Source of the DNA: Nyssa sinensis
Lineage: Eukaryota > Streptophyta > Magnoliopsida > Cornales > Nyssaceae
NCBI GenBank assembly: GCA_008638375.1
Contig: CM018052.1
Span: forward strand, 30,465,239 to 30,529,238
DNA: 64,000 nt
Direction: 5' to 3'
Under the pieces are notes generated by a model. It had not been told where the DNA came from. It saw only the letters and a list, made by a program, of their open reading frames with translations, and did no database searches. Each line of letters begins with the position of its first letter. Position 1 is the first letter of the stretch. Both the position numbers and the translations under genes were made by a program. Positions 50,671 through 63,074 of this stretch are shown in pieces.

Positions 50671-51179
50671 GGTTCAGGGTTCCTTCTTTTCAAATAGAGC
50701 CGGCGACGAAGGTAATGGAAGTTTGAAACTTGAGCCCCTTTCCCATTCAAGGAAGAAAGCCATGATGTTGCAAGAACGTAGTGATGTCTTTGTTGTAGCT
50801 TTTTTGTATTTGTTTTATTTCCAGTCTTCTTGTACTGATGTAAACTTTTTGAATCAGCAATAAAATTGAGTTCCTTCTTCTCAGATATGATGTTCTTTGT
50901 ATTTGAATGTGCTCTTTTGGAGTTTAAAAACACCCTTTCGCGCACTTCTGATGACAAACTTTTCTATATGTTCTAAGAGTAGATCAAAGAAACTTGTATA
51001 AAACTTGAAGTCTTGAATCAAAGTACTCTAAGCCTGCTCGGTACTGTAGTATTTGTTGCTTGTTGGTTCATAAGCCAAATAATCTAAGTATCAGCTCTGA
51101 GGTATTCCGATCTAGGAAACTTTAGTCGAAGATGTTTGAAACTTCTGTCTTTGGATGGACTGGATCATAGAATCTATGT

Positions 51180-51790
51180 ATTGAAGATGGACCAGGCTCT
51201 AGGGGCCTGTGCATTAAGGGATGGACCAAGTACAAAGACTTGTACATTATAGATGGACCAGGCTCTGGAGGCCTGTGCATTAAAAGATGGACCAAGTACT
51301 AAGACTTGTGCATTATAGATGGACCAGGCTCTAGAGGCCTGTGCGTTAAAAGATGGACCAAGTACTAAGACGTGCATTATAGATGAACCAGGCTCTGGAG
51401 GCCTGTGCATTATAGATGGACCAGGCTCTGGAGGCCTGTGCATTAAAAGATGGACCAAGTACGAAGACTTGTGCATTATAGATGGACCAGGCTCTGGAGG
51501 CCTGTGCATTAAAAGATGGACCAAGTACGAAGACTTATGCATTATAGATGGACCAGGCTTTGGAGGCCTGTGCATTAAAAGATGCACCAAGTACGAAGAC
51601 TTGTGCATTATAGATGGACCAGGCTCTGGAGGCCTGTGCATTAAAAGATGGACCAAGTACGAAGACTTATGCATTATAGATGGACCAGGCTTTAGAGGCC
51701 TGTGCATTAAAAGATGGACCAAGCACTAAGGCTTGTGCATGATAGATGGACCAGGCTCTGGAAGCCTGTGCATTAAAAGATGGACATTCT
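51180..51790. repeat. Dimeric 66-bp tandem array in the 3' untranslated region of the Tat element
   Basis: The 66-bp unit is made of two related halves of about 33 bp: GATGGACCAGGCTCTGGAGG... and GATGGACCAAGTACGAAGAC... . About nine units are present, one with an internal half-unit deletion near 51370-51415. Because 66 is a multiple of three, both strands stay open for over 130 codons. Confidence 0.93.
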
Positions 51791-51899
51791 ATGGAGGTAT
51801 TAAAAAGAAAGAAACACCTTTAATGATAATACTTCCGTAAATGTTCCACATTCCGTGGCCTAGGAATAGGCTTCCCAGTTATGTCTTCTAGCCAGTAAG

Positions 51900-54212
51900 T
51901 GGTAGGCCTAACAACCTTCGTCACTTTGTAGGGGCCTTCCTAGTTTGGTGATAACTTTCCCATGATGGGATCCTTGGTGTTTGGAAAGACTCTTCTTAAG
52001 ACAAAGTCTCCGACTTGAAAGCTGACCGTCTTGAGCCCCACCTTGGATTTGTTAACCATTCTCTGCTGATAGGCTTCCATCCTGATGTTGGCTTGATCTC
52101 TTTTTTCTTCAAGTAAATCCAAATTTTTCATCAACTGCTGATCATTGGATTCTTGCTTGAAGGCTTCAGTCCTCTGAGTTGGCATACCGATCTCAACTGG
52201 GATTACTGCTTCTGTACCGTAGGCCAGTGAGAAGGGAGTTTCAGAGGTGGGAGTTCTTTTGATTGTTCTGTAGGCCCAGAGAACTCTAAGGAGTTCCTCT
52301 GCCCACTTTCCTTTGGCCTGCTCCAACCTTTTCTTTAATCCATCAAGGATCGTTCGGTTGGTTACCTCTGTTTGCCCATTTGCTTGTGGATGGCCTGGAG
52401 AGGCAAAGTATTGTCTAATGTTGAGATTTTCACAAAATTTCTTTAAGCCTTTACCAGTGAACTGTGTCCCATTGTCAAAGATAATCACACATGGTATACC
52501 GAACCTACAAACAATGTTCTTCCAGGTGAAGTTATCAACTTCCTTCTCTGTGATGTGTGTTAGAGGTTCAGCTTCAACCCATTTAGAGAAGTAGTCAATG
52601 GCTACCAAGAGATACTTCTTGTTTGGTGGGGCCTTTGGTAATGGACCCACGATGTCCATCCCCCACTGAGCAAAGGGCCAAGGACTAGTAATTGGGATGA
52701 GCTCGTGATGAGGCTGGTGTTGATATGGGGTAAATATTTGGCATTTGTCGCACTTCTGGACATACTCCTTAGCATGCTAGACTAGTAGTCGCCCTAAGTC
52801 AGAGCTCAGTGAGCTATCGTTCTGCCTCCATTATGATTCTCGCAGATACCCTCGTGTATTTCAGCCAAGACATATTGTGATTCTTCTGGAGCTAAGCATT
52901 TTAACAGAGGTTGAGAATAAGACCTTCTATAAAGCTTGTTGTTCAGGATCAAGTACCGAGCCGCTCTGATTCGGATTCTCCTGGCTTTGTTTTTGTCTTC
53001 CGGGAGGAGCCCGAATTCTAGGTATTGAAGGATTGGAGTCATCCAGTTCTGGGGCTGTTCAGCAATTTGGGCAACTTGGGCTTCTTCTATGCTGGGTCCT
53101 GGCTGGAAAGAGATTTTTACTGTGGAGTTCGCTTCAGACTTAAGGCGAGACGCCATGTTTGCCAAAGCATCTGCTCTGCAGTTCTGGCTTCTTTCTATTT
53201 TCTGAATAGTGAACGTCTGGAAGGAATGCTTCAAGTGGTTTACCAGTTTAGAGTACCGAAACATTCTATCATCTTTAATGGAGAATTCTCCCAGAACTTG
53301 GCTTACCAACAGCTGGGAGTCTGAGAAGACTTTAAGGTTCTGAACCTCTCATTCCAGAGCCAACTTCATGCCTAGGATTAGGGCTTCATATTCTGCTTCA
53401 TTGTTGGAAGCTTTGAATCCCAGACTAACTACTTTTTCTTACGAGAGCCCATCAGGGGACTGTAGCACCAGGCCTACTCCTGAGCCTTGATCGGTTGACG
53501 ATCCATCGATGTAGAGCAGCCAGGTTCCTGAAGTTTCGATGAGTTGTGCCTTGTCTTAAAGTGCCGGGGTGAACTCGGCAACAAAATCAGCCAAGGCCTG
53601 TCCTTTGATGGAGTTTCGTGGCACATATGATATGTCAAATTCCCCTAACTCCACAAACCACTTTACTAATCTTCCCGACACCTCAAGCTTCCTCAATATT
53701 GACTTCAGAGGATAGGCAGTTGGGATTTCAATTGGATGAGCTTGAAAATAAGGTCGGAGCTTCCGAGCTAATATCACCCAAGCGAAGGCTAGCTTTTCCA
53801 CTTCTGGATATCTCTTTTCTGTGTCGAATAGTGCCCTACTGACATAGAATATGGGCCTCTATACTCCCTTGTCCTGTCTGACTAATGCGGAGCTGACCGC
53901 ATTTTCAGAGACTACAAGGTACAAGAGTAGCTTTTCCCCCTGTACTGGTTTCGACAGAAGTTCTGGAGAAGCTAGATACTCCTTCAGCTCTTGAAAAGCT
54001 TTCTCACATTCTTCCGTCCACTGTAAAGCTTCGTTGCCCTTTAGAGCTTTGAAGAAAGATAGGCAGCGATCAGTGGATTTGGAGATAAATCTGCTTAGTG
54101 CCGCGATTCTGCCATTCAGGGTCTGAATGTCTTTTCTGGTTTTCAGTGACTTTAGTCCAATCAGAGCTTGGATTTGAGTGGGGTCTGCTTCGATACCCCT
54201 CTGAGAGACAAG
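51900..54212 (-). pseudogene. Tat element pol remnant: end of RT, two RNase H domains, integrase
   Basis: Minus-strand order: RT C-terminal part beginning at the LTR edge (SQRGIEADP, RFISKSTDRCL; 54212-53859); RNase H (FYVSRALFDTEKRYPE, LRPYFQAHPI, KGQALADFVAEF; to 53556); a second, archaeal-type RNase H (LYIDGSSTDQGSGVGLV, NNEAEYEALI; about 53540-53130); an eroded zinc-binding region; integrase core (52659-51940) with MDIVGP, FDNGTQF and GQTEVTNR covering the D,D,E residues, and FQVGDFVLRR. Stops include a TAG at about 53857-53859, one at 53556, one near 53438 and TGA/TAG/frameshift at 52740-52806. No chromodomain follows. It cannot yield working enzymes. Confidence 0.88.
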
Positions 54213-54727
54213 TGGATTTGCACTTTTCGACCGCAATAAATTTGGGCTCCGCGACCTGTAGAACACTCAAAAAAGGGGATCAAAGGACCACCGGATTGGC
54301 TTCGGCGGTAGCCGCTCCGATGCTTAAGTAAGTAAACTGAATTGAAAAAATTGTATTGAAAGCCAAAGAATGAGTATAAAAATAAAGCGTACCTTTAGGG
54401 TTTAATTTGTAAACCGTGGCCTTCCTAAGTTGATTAGGATTCGGAGCCATGAATATAGGGATTTGATCATCGGAGATTGCAGTTACCTTGTGGAGTATTG
54501 TGTCGTAGATAGAGATAATCATATACAGTAGTTTCCTTGTTGAAAACTGTTTTCATGTTAGAGACTGTTTCTTTATTCCCTGCTTGGCAGTTGTTAAGGA
54601 AACCGTAAGGTCGGAACCATCCGAAATACTGAGTGAATATTGCAGAGCCTAAAGTCTTGAGGATATGTGCATGAGAATGCCCTGGAGGCTCCGCCTGATC
54701 TGTATGACCGAGTTTATCGGCTCTGGA

Positions 54728-54795
<68 letters not shown>

Positions 54796-54893
54796 ATGCC
54801 CTGAGGGCTGTGACTGCTCTGTATGACCGAGTTTATCGATTTTGTAAGCACACATGTCTTAAGGTAATTGGTGTGTCTATTTGTGGTATATCA
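54213..54893 (-). repeat. 5' LTR of the Tat element
   Basis: 681 bp, longer than its partner mainly through a (TA) run of about 30 units at 54730-54791. The internal side (54212) joins RT coding sequence directly. Confidence 0.92.
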
Positions 54894-54898
54894 TATAT

Positions 54899-56077
54899 AA
54901 TTACATATAATACTAACACATCAAATATATGTATTAATTAAATTAGAAATTTTTAGATTCGCTATTGACACTATTACTCTTCTTTTTATCAATATTAACG
55001 AAAATCAGAAACAAACACACAAAGTCTATAAATTGTGGGGTCATGCATGTAAACGTGACATATTTCGGCTGGACGCGTTATGAACAGAAGTCGCGTCAAT
55101 TGTAGGCGGAGAGGGTGGCCCCGAACGTGGATTATTAGCAACCATGGTTTAATCAAAAGTGGGCACTTTTGGCGGCAAGCCAAATTGATTTGGATTTGAC
55201 GAGCGTCTCAAGTCACAAATGTGACGTCTTAAATCAAAAATCGGCTCAGATACAATTAATTAAAACTTAGAAGTACGGCATTGAGTGGTAAGGGATAAGG
55301 AGTGATGAGCTTTTCCTATTTTATTCAAACATTTCACATTTCACAGATATTCCTATCAAAAATTTAAGTGGGCTTGGTATAGAAATTAAAGTCTAACTTG
55401 TCTTCTTCATTTAAAAGTTCTAACATTATATTTCTTAAATTTTACATCTCTAACTGATTTACAAGTTAAAGCTTAAATTAAGAAATCATAAATTCAATTC
55501 TCATTTTTTTATCAGACAGATTTGTTAAAAGAAATTTCTTTTATAGTTTTGAATTAAACTTTATCTTATACTTGTTATAGTTTATGAGATTACTGAATTT
55601 TTCGAGTTTCATAATTGAGATACTTCTATAAGTGTATAAAATAATAATTATACAATACTTCTTTTGTTAGTAAAAAAAAAAAAAGCATTATATTATTAAT
55701 GGTAAATAAATTTTGTAACTAACTTGACATTACAATATAGAGTCGCATCACAGCTACATCATTTTGGATAAAAAAAAAAATTAAAATTGTAACATTGCTT
55801 TAAGTTAGATTTTAAATCTGATCAAAAGTACGAGATTTTGAATCCAACCTATTATTCATTTTTTGTTTTTCGCAATATTTTTTATGTAAAATTTTACCTT
55901 CACATATGACCTCAATTGTTTTTGATACGATGATTACTTATACATTGTAATTATCAAAGTGTTATCTTTCTATGTGAGAATAATTAGGCGTGGCAACAGA
56001 GTAGTTTCGGGATAGTGATTTTTTCCTCCCTTCTTATCTTGTCTAGAGGAAGTCTTCCCTCCTCCATCCCATCAAAT

Positions 56078-56110
<33 letters not shown>

Positions 56111-56700
56111 AAAGGTCTAAAAGTTAGCTTTATTAATTATTTAAAAATTATAACCAATCAACTAATATTGTTACAAATATCACACACATTGTATACACAC
56201 ATATTAGTTCTATAATGTGGCATACTTAAGGACATATGAAAATATTAAGGAGTTATTTATACTAGATATGTAATCAGGACAAGGTAGGGTAGGGCAGGTT
56301 ATATAAACCTATTCATGCCCCAAATCCCCTTTTGGGGGATTTAATCTCTTCTAACTTGTTTGTGATCTACCTCATTTATTTTTTCTTAAATCTTATCTCA
56401 TTAGAGATGTAGTAGGACGAGATATTTTGTAATTCTAGCAATGACAAGTTTAAAGATTGAAGTCTTATTCGAATAGTATAAGTGTTCACAACTCACTTAA
56501 TTAGCATGACTCAATTTTTTACAACAGCACACAGGTGCACATAGTAATTAAAGGTGATAGTGTTAGAATGTGAAATTTCAATTTGGGAGTCAATTCAGGG
56601 TCCATTTGCAACAAGGAGTGTCCAAGAAGTCGCAAAATCCTCCAATTAGTGTTTCACATATGTAGCACAAATTAACAACAACACGTTAATTCGTACACGT
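54899..56700. other. Distal 5' flank of terpene synthase copy B
   Basis: Matches 15260-16640 of copy A except for a block of about 555 bp at 55797-56352 present only here. That block includes a C29 run (56078-56106) and the GGCAGGTTATATAAAC stretch near 56300. No gene seen. Confidence 0.6.
56078..56106. repeat. Homopolymer C29
   Basis: 29 consecutive C on the plus strand, about 720 bp before the terpene synthase ATG, in a block absent from copy A. Confidence 0.9.
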
Positions 56701-56826
56701 GTGGGGCCTTTAGGTTCATCCAATGCATGATGCATGTAATATTGTACCCTTCTGCCTTCTATAAATACAAGGCTTCAATGTTGATGCTCACCCGCCAAGA
56801 AATTAGTTTTAGATCATTCTGCTTAC
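56700..56826 (+). promoter_or_regulatory. Core promoter and leader of terpene synthase copy B
   Basis: The TATA box CTATAAATAC is at about 56759-56768, 59 bp or so before the ATG. CCAAT and a TGCATGATGCATG word lie at 56719-56736. It is conserved with copy A apart from a few bases. Confidence 0.7.
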
Positions 56827-57993
56827 ATGGAGTCCTCACTATCCTCAATTCAAGCTCTGGTTAATGACATCAAGGAAGAGATGTTCTCAACCGTTGATCT
56901 TTATTCCTTTGTTTCCCCTTCTGCCTATGACACCGCTTGGTTGGCCATGATTCCAGACCCAAAACGACCTCATCTTCCCATGTTCAAGGGTTGCTTGGAG
57001 TGGGTTCTCAAGAATCAAAGAGAAGAAGGATTCTGGGGAGAGTCCAACCACGGCAGTCATCCCACCATTGATACTCTTCCTACAACTCTTGCTTCCATAG
57101 TTGCACTCAAAAAGTGGAACATTGGCGACGACAACATTGAAAAAGGTTCATAGTACCTTAAAATAGCCCACATGCTACTGTGGTATCGTTTTTTATTTCT
57201 TTATTAATACAGTATATATATTTTGAGTAATGTCAAACGCACGTTTTCTTAACTCCTGAATTCTCACTTATGTGTCAACTTATTTATTCTCAGCGTGATT
57301 GTTTCTCAGGAAAAAAACAATTAAAGCTAAAATTAAGTAAAATCCTTCATCTACAAAATAAGGAAAAAAAATGTTTTAAATTAGTTTCATGAAAACAGAC
57401 CATTATTTCATGCGTCAAGATAATCACAGCTTCCCCCCCCCATCATTTTAGGATTGGCATTTGTTCATGCAAACGCGGAGATCCTTCTCAGAGAAAAATC
57501 AAACAATAGTCCTCGTTGGTTTGCCATTGTCTTCCCTGCAATGATTGAACTTGCTCAAGCAAATGGTCTAGCGATTGTCTTTCCTGACGAATTACAAGAA
57601 GTGCTGTCAAATGTTTTCTTTGACAGGCAACAGATTCTTGAAATGTAAATTCTTACCTCGCTCAGTAATTGGTTTGATAATTAACGTTAAACATCATTAA
57701 TATAATTGTCGACGTGCATGCATTTGCAGGGAAAGACTTGTAGATGAATATCACTATCCTCCATTACTGTCATATCTTGAGGCCTTGCCATCAACAAATG
57801 ATGTTGAAGAAGAAGATATATTGATGCACTTGAGTGCAAACGGCTCATTATTCCAATCACCCTCTGCCACAGCAAGTGCCTTTATGGTTACAGGAAACCG
57901 AAAATGCATGGACTACTTAGTTTCTCTTGTTCAACGATGTCCTCATGGAGGTTAAAAAACTTCTTAATGTCATGATTTTAACCGAGGCTTCAC

Positions 57994-58044
<51 letters not shown>

Positions 58045-61000
58045 CACTTCGGTATAGATAAGCCTATACTTCTTTTTGGTGCAGTTACATCAATGTATCC
58101 CATGGACGAAGAGCTCATAAAGCTTTCCATGGTTAATCACATACAAAGACTAGGGTTGGCTGAGCATTTCAATGAAGAGATAGAAGAAATTCTGTCACGG
58201 GTTTACAGGTAAAGAAACATTATTAAAAAAACTCAAGTCTCATGTTCAAACCCAACAGCAACTCTTCTTGAAGCTATCTTTTTCGCAAGCACAAATTTGT
58301 GCGAAATAGTCATGAAAGGGGCTTCAAGTTTACCATCCGACTATGCAACAGAAAATTAAGATTGGTGGGATTGGTCCGAGTTACCAATATATATACACAC
58401 ACAAGCACTTTATATTTATGGCCATTAATTATTCTCTAATTTGTAACCAAAACATTTAGGACGTTCAAGAAGCAAGAACCATGGGCAGCAAAAATGAAAC
58501 TAGTAGCAGCACAAATATACAAGGACTCATTAGCATTTCGGCTCTTGCGGATGCATGGGTATAGAGTAACTCCATGTATGTCTGCGATTTATCCAAGTTA
58601 AAAGACTCTTTTGTTCTTCCTCTGATCTTTTAAATAACTAAAAAGTTTTGCATGTGCAGGGAACTTCTGTTGGTTTCTAAATCATGAAGAAATCCTAGTT
58701 CATATGGAGAAAAACTTTGAATATTTCGCAAGTGCAATGTATAATGTTTATAGAGCCACAGATCTTATATTTCCAGGAGAATATGAAATGGAGGAGGCAA
58801 GATCATTTTCAAGAAAATTACTAGAGAAGACCATGGCGCTAAGAAGTATAGATAATAATCATGTCATGTTTCCAAATTTTCATAGATTGGTAATTCTCTG
58901 TTCTTTATTGGGCAAGGAAAGTGCTATTGTTTTTATAAATACAGAGTGACTAAGGTTATTCTATTAATGTTGCAAAAGTAATCTTTAATTAATTACCAGA
59001 TTTAGTTACTTAACTTTTGTTTTTAATGATGTACTAATAGTATTTTTCCAAAAACACTTCTTGATACATGTGAAAATAAGTTGTCAGATTTACCCACTTA
59101 TTGATATTAATGATCCACAACTCTGCTTTAAATTTTGAACCAAAAAAAAAAAACCACTATTTTTTTCAAAAAATTTCTTCACATAACATGTATGTGAACA
59201 AAATTAGATAATTATTTTAAGTAATCTAAATTTCTAAGCATTTCTCTCTTGGAACTTATGATAGTCACATCAATGGATAATAAATCTGGTAGCTTTTTAA
59301 ATTTAAGTGTATTTAACTGTATTTGATTCCAAAACATTGACTAATAGCAAGTACTCGCTTCTTTTCCTCGTTCTCTTTTTTCACAAATATTTATCTCTAA
59401 TGATGTTTCATTTCTCGCATAAGCCTCACGGTGGATCTCACGAGTAATAAATTCCCCGTTTGTTTGGAAAAAAAATGTCATTTAATATGAAAAAACTCTA
59501 TACTCATTAAAAGTACGAAATTTTTTTATACTATTTTACCACCAAATTTTTTTTCTTTCGTAAAAAAAGTGAGACAAAAGTCACAAAGTTGGACAACTGA
59601 TCATTAGGCAATCATACTCTATTTGACAATGATGTTGTATAGATTGGGCATGAGTTGAGTCTTCCATGGATGGCTAGACTGGATCATCTAGATCACAGGA
59701 TGTGGATTGAAGAAAATAAATTCAGTACTCTTTGGATGGGAAAGGCCTCCTTCTATAGGTATGAACCACTATTAATTTTAGTTCCATACTCGTTAAACCA
59801 GTAATACATACTATAATTAAATAACAAAGTTTTGAATTATTAGGCTATCATGTCTTCATAATGACAAGTTAATGAAACTTGCTGTGGAAAACTACGAGTT
59901 TCGGCAATCAATCTACAGGGGTGAATTAGAGGAACTGAAAAGGTAAGTTTTATATATATTTAGTTTCACGTATAGACAATTATATATAAGTTTTTAACGC
60001 ATTATGCTAAATTGCTAACATGTAATGAATGTCAAAGAGACTGAAATGTACTGTTATTTTCATCCATCTCTTTGTATATATAGGTGGTCTAAGGACTGGG
60101 GCCTTAGTGAAATGGGATTTGGGAGGGAGAAAACTACTTACTGTTATTTTGCAGTCGCTGCCAGCACTTCTCTGTCTCATAATTCTCTTGTTCGAATGAT
60201 AGTTGCAAAGAGTGCAATTCTTATTACAGTTGCTGATGATTTTTACGATATGGAAGGTTCTCTGAATGAGTTGCAACGCTTGACTGAGGCAGTTCAAATG
60301 TATGATTAATTTTATTGAAAATGATTTTATTACAGCTGCATCACTCATCTCACTTTCTTACATTTTTTTATTTTTTATCGTCAGATGGGATGGGAAAGGT
60401 TTAAGTGGCCATGGCAAGATTATCTTTGATGCCCTTGACAATCTTGTGACTGACATTGCAGCCAAACACCGCCATCAACAAGACAGAGACATAACAAAAG
60501 ATCTACAAGATGTAGTAAGTTTGCTTACATGAATTTCTTCTTATATATTTACTTTCAACGGCTTGAACTATCAATTAAAACTTTTTCCTTTATTTTTGTG
60601 AAAGTGGTGTGAAACATTTGTTTCATGGCTGACGGAAACTACATGGAGCAAGAGTGGATATGTTCCATCTAAGCTTGAATATCTTGAAACTGGCATGACA
60701 TCTATTGCTACACACACCATTGTTCTTCCAGCTTCATGTTTCTTGAGCCCAAGCTTACCCCATGACAAACTCAGGCCTGCCCAGTATGAAACTGTCACAA
60801 AATTAGTCATGATCATTGCTCGTTTATTGAATGATATTCAAAGCTACCAGGTAAATTTTTGTTAACACCCCTTTATGAGCATTACATTTTTCTCTGTGAA
60901 ATGCATGCTTATATATATATATCTTGTATGTAACTGCAGAAAGAACAAGAGGTTGGGAAAATGAACATTGCATTGCTCTACTTGAAAGAAAATCCACAGG

Positions 61001-61431
61001 CATGCATTGAAGATTCAATTGATTATGTGAGAGAGATACTGGGTGAAAAGAAGAAAGAGTTACTGGAACATGTTTTAATGGATGGCTTGAATGACTTGCC
61101 TAAACCATGCAAGTTTCTCCATTTATCATGTCTAAAAGTATTTCAGATGTTTTTCAACTCCAGTAACGTATTTGATTCCAAGACAGATCTACTTCAAGAC
61201 ATAATGAAAGCCATTTATGTTCCTCTAGAATATCAAACCTCAAAGCTTCCAACATCAATTCAGTCCAGACCGAAGAAGGACAATCCGATAATCTATTCTC
61301 GTTTTTATCAAACCTTCAAACATCATGGCCATAGAAGCTTTATTAGACAACGGTTTCCCAAGATTACAATGTCAAGAAATGGCCGGGAGAAAGTCTTCAT
61401 TGCTCCAAAAATCAACTTATGCATCACTTGA
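56827..61431 (+). CDS. Terpene synthase, TPS-e/f type, probably TPS-f geranyllinalool synthase-like
   Basis: Twelve exons with GT-AG introns: 56827-57145, 57452-57644, 57730-57950, 58085-58208, 58460-58575, 58660-58889, 59643-59758, 59844-59942, 60084-60299, 60385-60514, 60605-60850, 60940-61431. They join to 2502 nt, 833 residues, without a stop. The N-terminus (SFVSPSAYDTAW, QREEGFWGE, VALKKWNIG) resembles plant geranyllinalool synthases and lacks an obvious plastid transit peptide, suggesting a cytosolic or ER-associated enzyme. No DXDD class II motif is visible. Class I motifs are intact: DDFYD at residues 524-528 and NDIQSYQKE at 664-672 (Mg binding). The family ionises prenyl diphosphates; a C20 (GGPP) or C15 substrate giving a tertiary alcohol is the best guess but product cannot be read from sequence. 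Length and 12-exon layout fit the subfamily. Confidence 0.88.
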
Positions 61432-61747
61432 AGCAGTTTGTTAAGTGTCTTATGACATATTTTAGCTCCTACAAGTGCTACAGTTGTATGATTGTTGTGT
61501 AATATAGCATATATGTCGGTGAAATTAGGGTGATGTGCTTTATTTTGAAGTAGCATTACATTCAGCAATAAATGGGTCAAGTGAGTAAAAAATGCTACTA
61601 ATTTATAATATTTATTTTATTTTCTTTGTTTGGTTACTGAGAGAATAACAAAATACTCTTCTTCACCTTCAATGGCCGACCCCTTTCGGCCTCCACTGCC
61701 ATTCAGAATTGAGAGTGCAGTAACTGGAGATACAAATAGTAATATAC

Positions 61748-61799
<52 letters not shown>

Positions 61800-62382
61800 A
61801 TATATAAATAATAATAAAAATAAAAATAATTCATTACCCATGGTGATCACACGTGGCGAGGTCCATGGTTATGTATCCTATTAACTAAGTCACCTCATGT
61901 AAATATACAAATACTTATACGTGGGTACTATTTTGATATCTATATATATATACAAGAACAACAAAACATTATTCATGAAAAAAGAGTAAGTGAAGAAAAG
62001 AGAGTCAACTTGTTGGCTTTGTTAGATAAGCTAAGTCAATGATTTCGGTTAATAAGAGTAAAATTGATATTTTAAAAAGTGAGTAAGGTGACATCAATAT
62101 TATTAATTTGGATAATGTTTTATCAAATTTGTATTTAAATAAAAAGGAATTATTAATTGATAAGATGATTTTTTTAAAAAAAAAATTAATATATAATAAT
62201 AATTAATGACTTTTGTCTTATTTAAATATAAAAATTTAAGTCATAAAATACTTCTTTATTAATTTACTGCATTAGTGGTTGATCGAGGGATGAATGACTT
62301 TTATTGCCAACATTGAAATAGACACCACTTTTGTCCATCTCAAACGTTTTCTATCATTCGATATATAACATTATTATAGTAG

Positions 62383-62428
<46 letters not shown>

Positions 62429-62661
62429 TTATGATGACTTTCATTACCACACTTTTGTCTCATTTATAAGCTACTTTTTTGTAATATAATTTTGGAATGG
62501 AGAGCATTATTTTACAAAGACATATTATGATAAATTATTTATGATCCAATTTTAATGATAAGATGAAAAGTTAAAACGTTGTGTGTATATGTACAATTTA
62601 TTATTATAGTTGTAGTCTTCCATCTGACTTTTGAAATTATCAAACAATTGCTATACACACC
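61432..62661. other. 3' flank of terpene synthase copy B
   Basis: 61432-61930 and 62530-62661 match copy A. A GA microsatellite (61764-61796) and AT runs (62384-62424) are present. No gene seen. Confidence 0.6.
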
Positions 62662-63074
62662 TGATGGAAAAATAATAGGTTTGAGCATAATAAATAGTTA
62701 ACTTTGAGTTAAAATTAAAGTAGGTCCCACAAATTAATTTTAGTAGGTCCACATGGAAATGTGTTCTCCTCCATGAGGAGATAAAGATTAAATATTGGGT
62801 TGCTCAAAATCATTAAGGAGTGAATTGGAAATTGCCTCCAAACATCACCACTTGAGAATGGTAACAAAAGCTTGAAGCTTGTGCAAAAAGCTTGTGTCCC
62901 ACATAGGATGGGTACAAAGCCTTTTATTAGTATATATACACCTACCTTGGAGTGGAGTTTGGGCTTCAAGGGGCACCCCAGTTTTGTGGAAGGGGGGAGG
63001 ACCTAGCACATGCTTGGTTCACCACACACGCGCGCTGCCGCCGGGCTCAGGATTTGGGCTTGGGCTTGGGTTTT

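Larger units (their letters stand above)
46957..54893 (-). mobile_element. Tat-type Ty3/gypsy retrotransposon with antisense genes (7.9 kb)
   Basis: Two LTRs (46957-47610 and 54213-54893) are flanked by a perfect duplication TATAT (46952-46956, 54894-54898). pol is on the minus strand. Order in element sense: 5' LTR, RT remnant, RNase H, a second RNase H-like domain, integrase, 66-bp repeats, then genes in antisense, polypurine G run and 3' LTR. gag, protease and most of RT are missing and no primer-binding site follows the 5' LTR. A dual RNase H, no chromodomain and antisense Transposase_28-like genes point to the Tat lineage. The LTRs differ by about twenty substitutions by my rough count, besides the TA-run length. 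Confidence 0.92.
46206..62661 (+). repeat. Terpene synthase duplication unit, copy B
   Basis: Collinear with 14560-28801. The left end joins LTR-3; the right end is defined by the insertion at 62662, because copy A continues past the same TACACACC text. Copy B carries a complete-length Tat element in its upstream region but keeps the gene uninterrupted. A 52-bp tandem duplication (about 46338-46441) is found in B only. Confidence 0.9.

Noticed and set aside
51174..51729. Long open frames on both strands (182 and 136 codons) with repeated MHRPPEPGPSI-type or GLCIKRWTKY-type units
   Set aside because: They are translations of a 66-bp tandem repeat whose length is a multiple of three; no start context or family.
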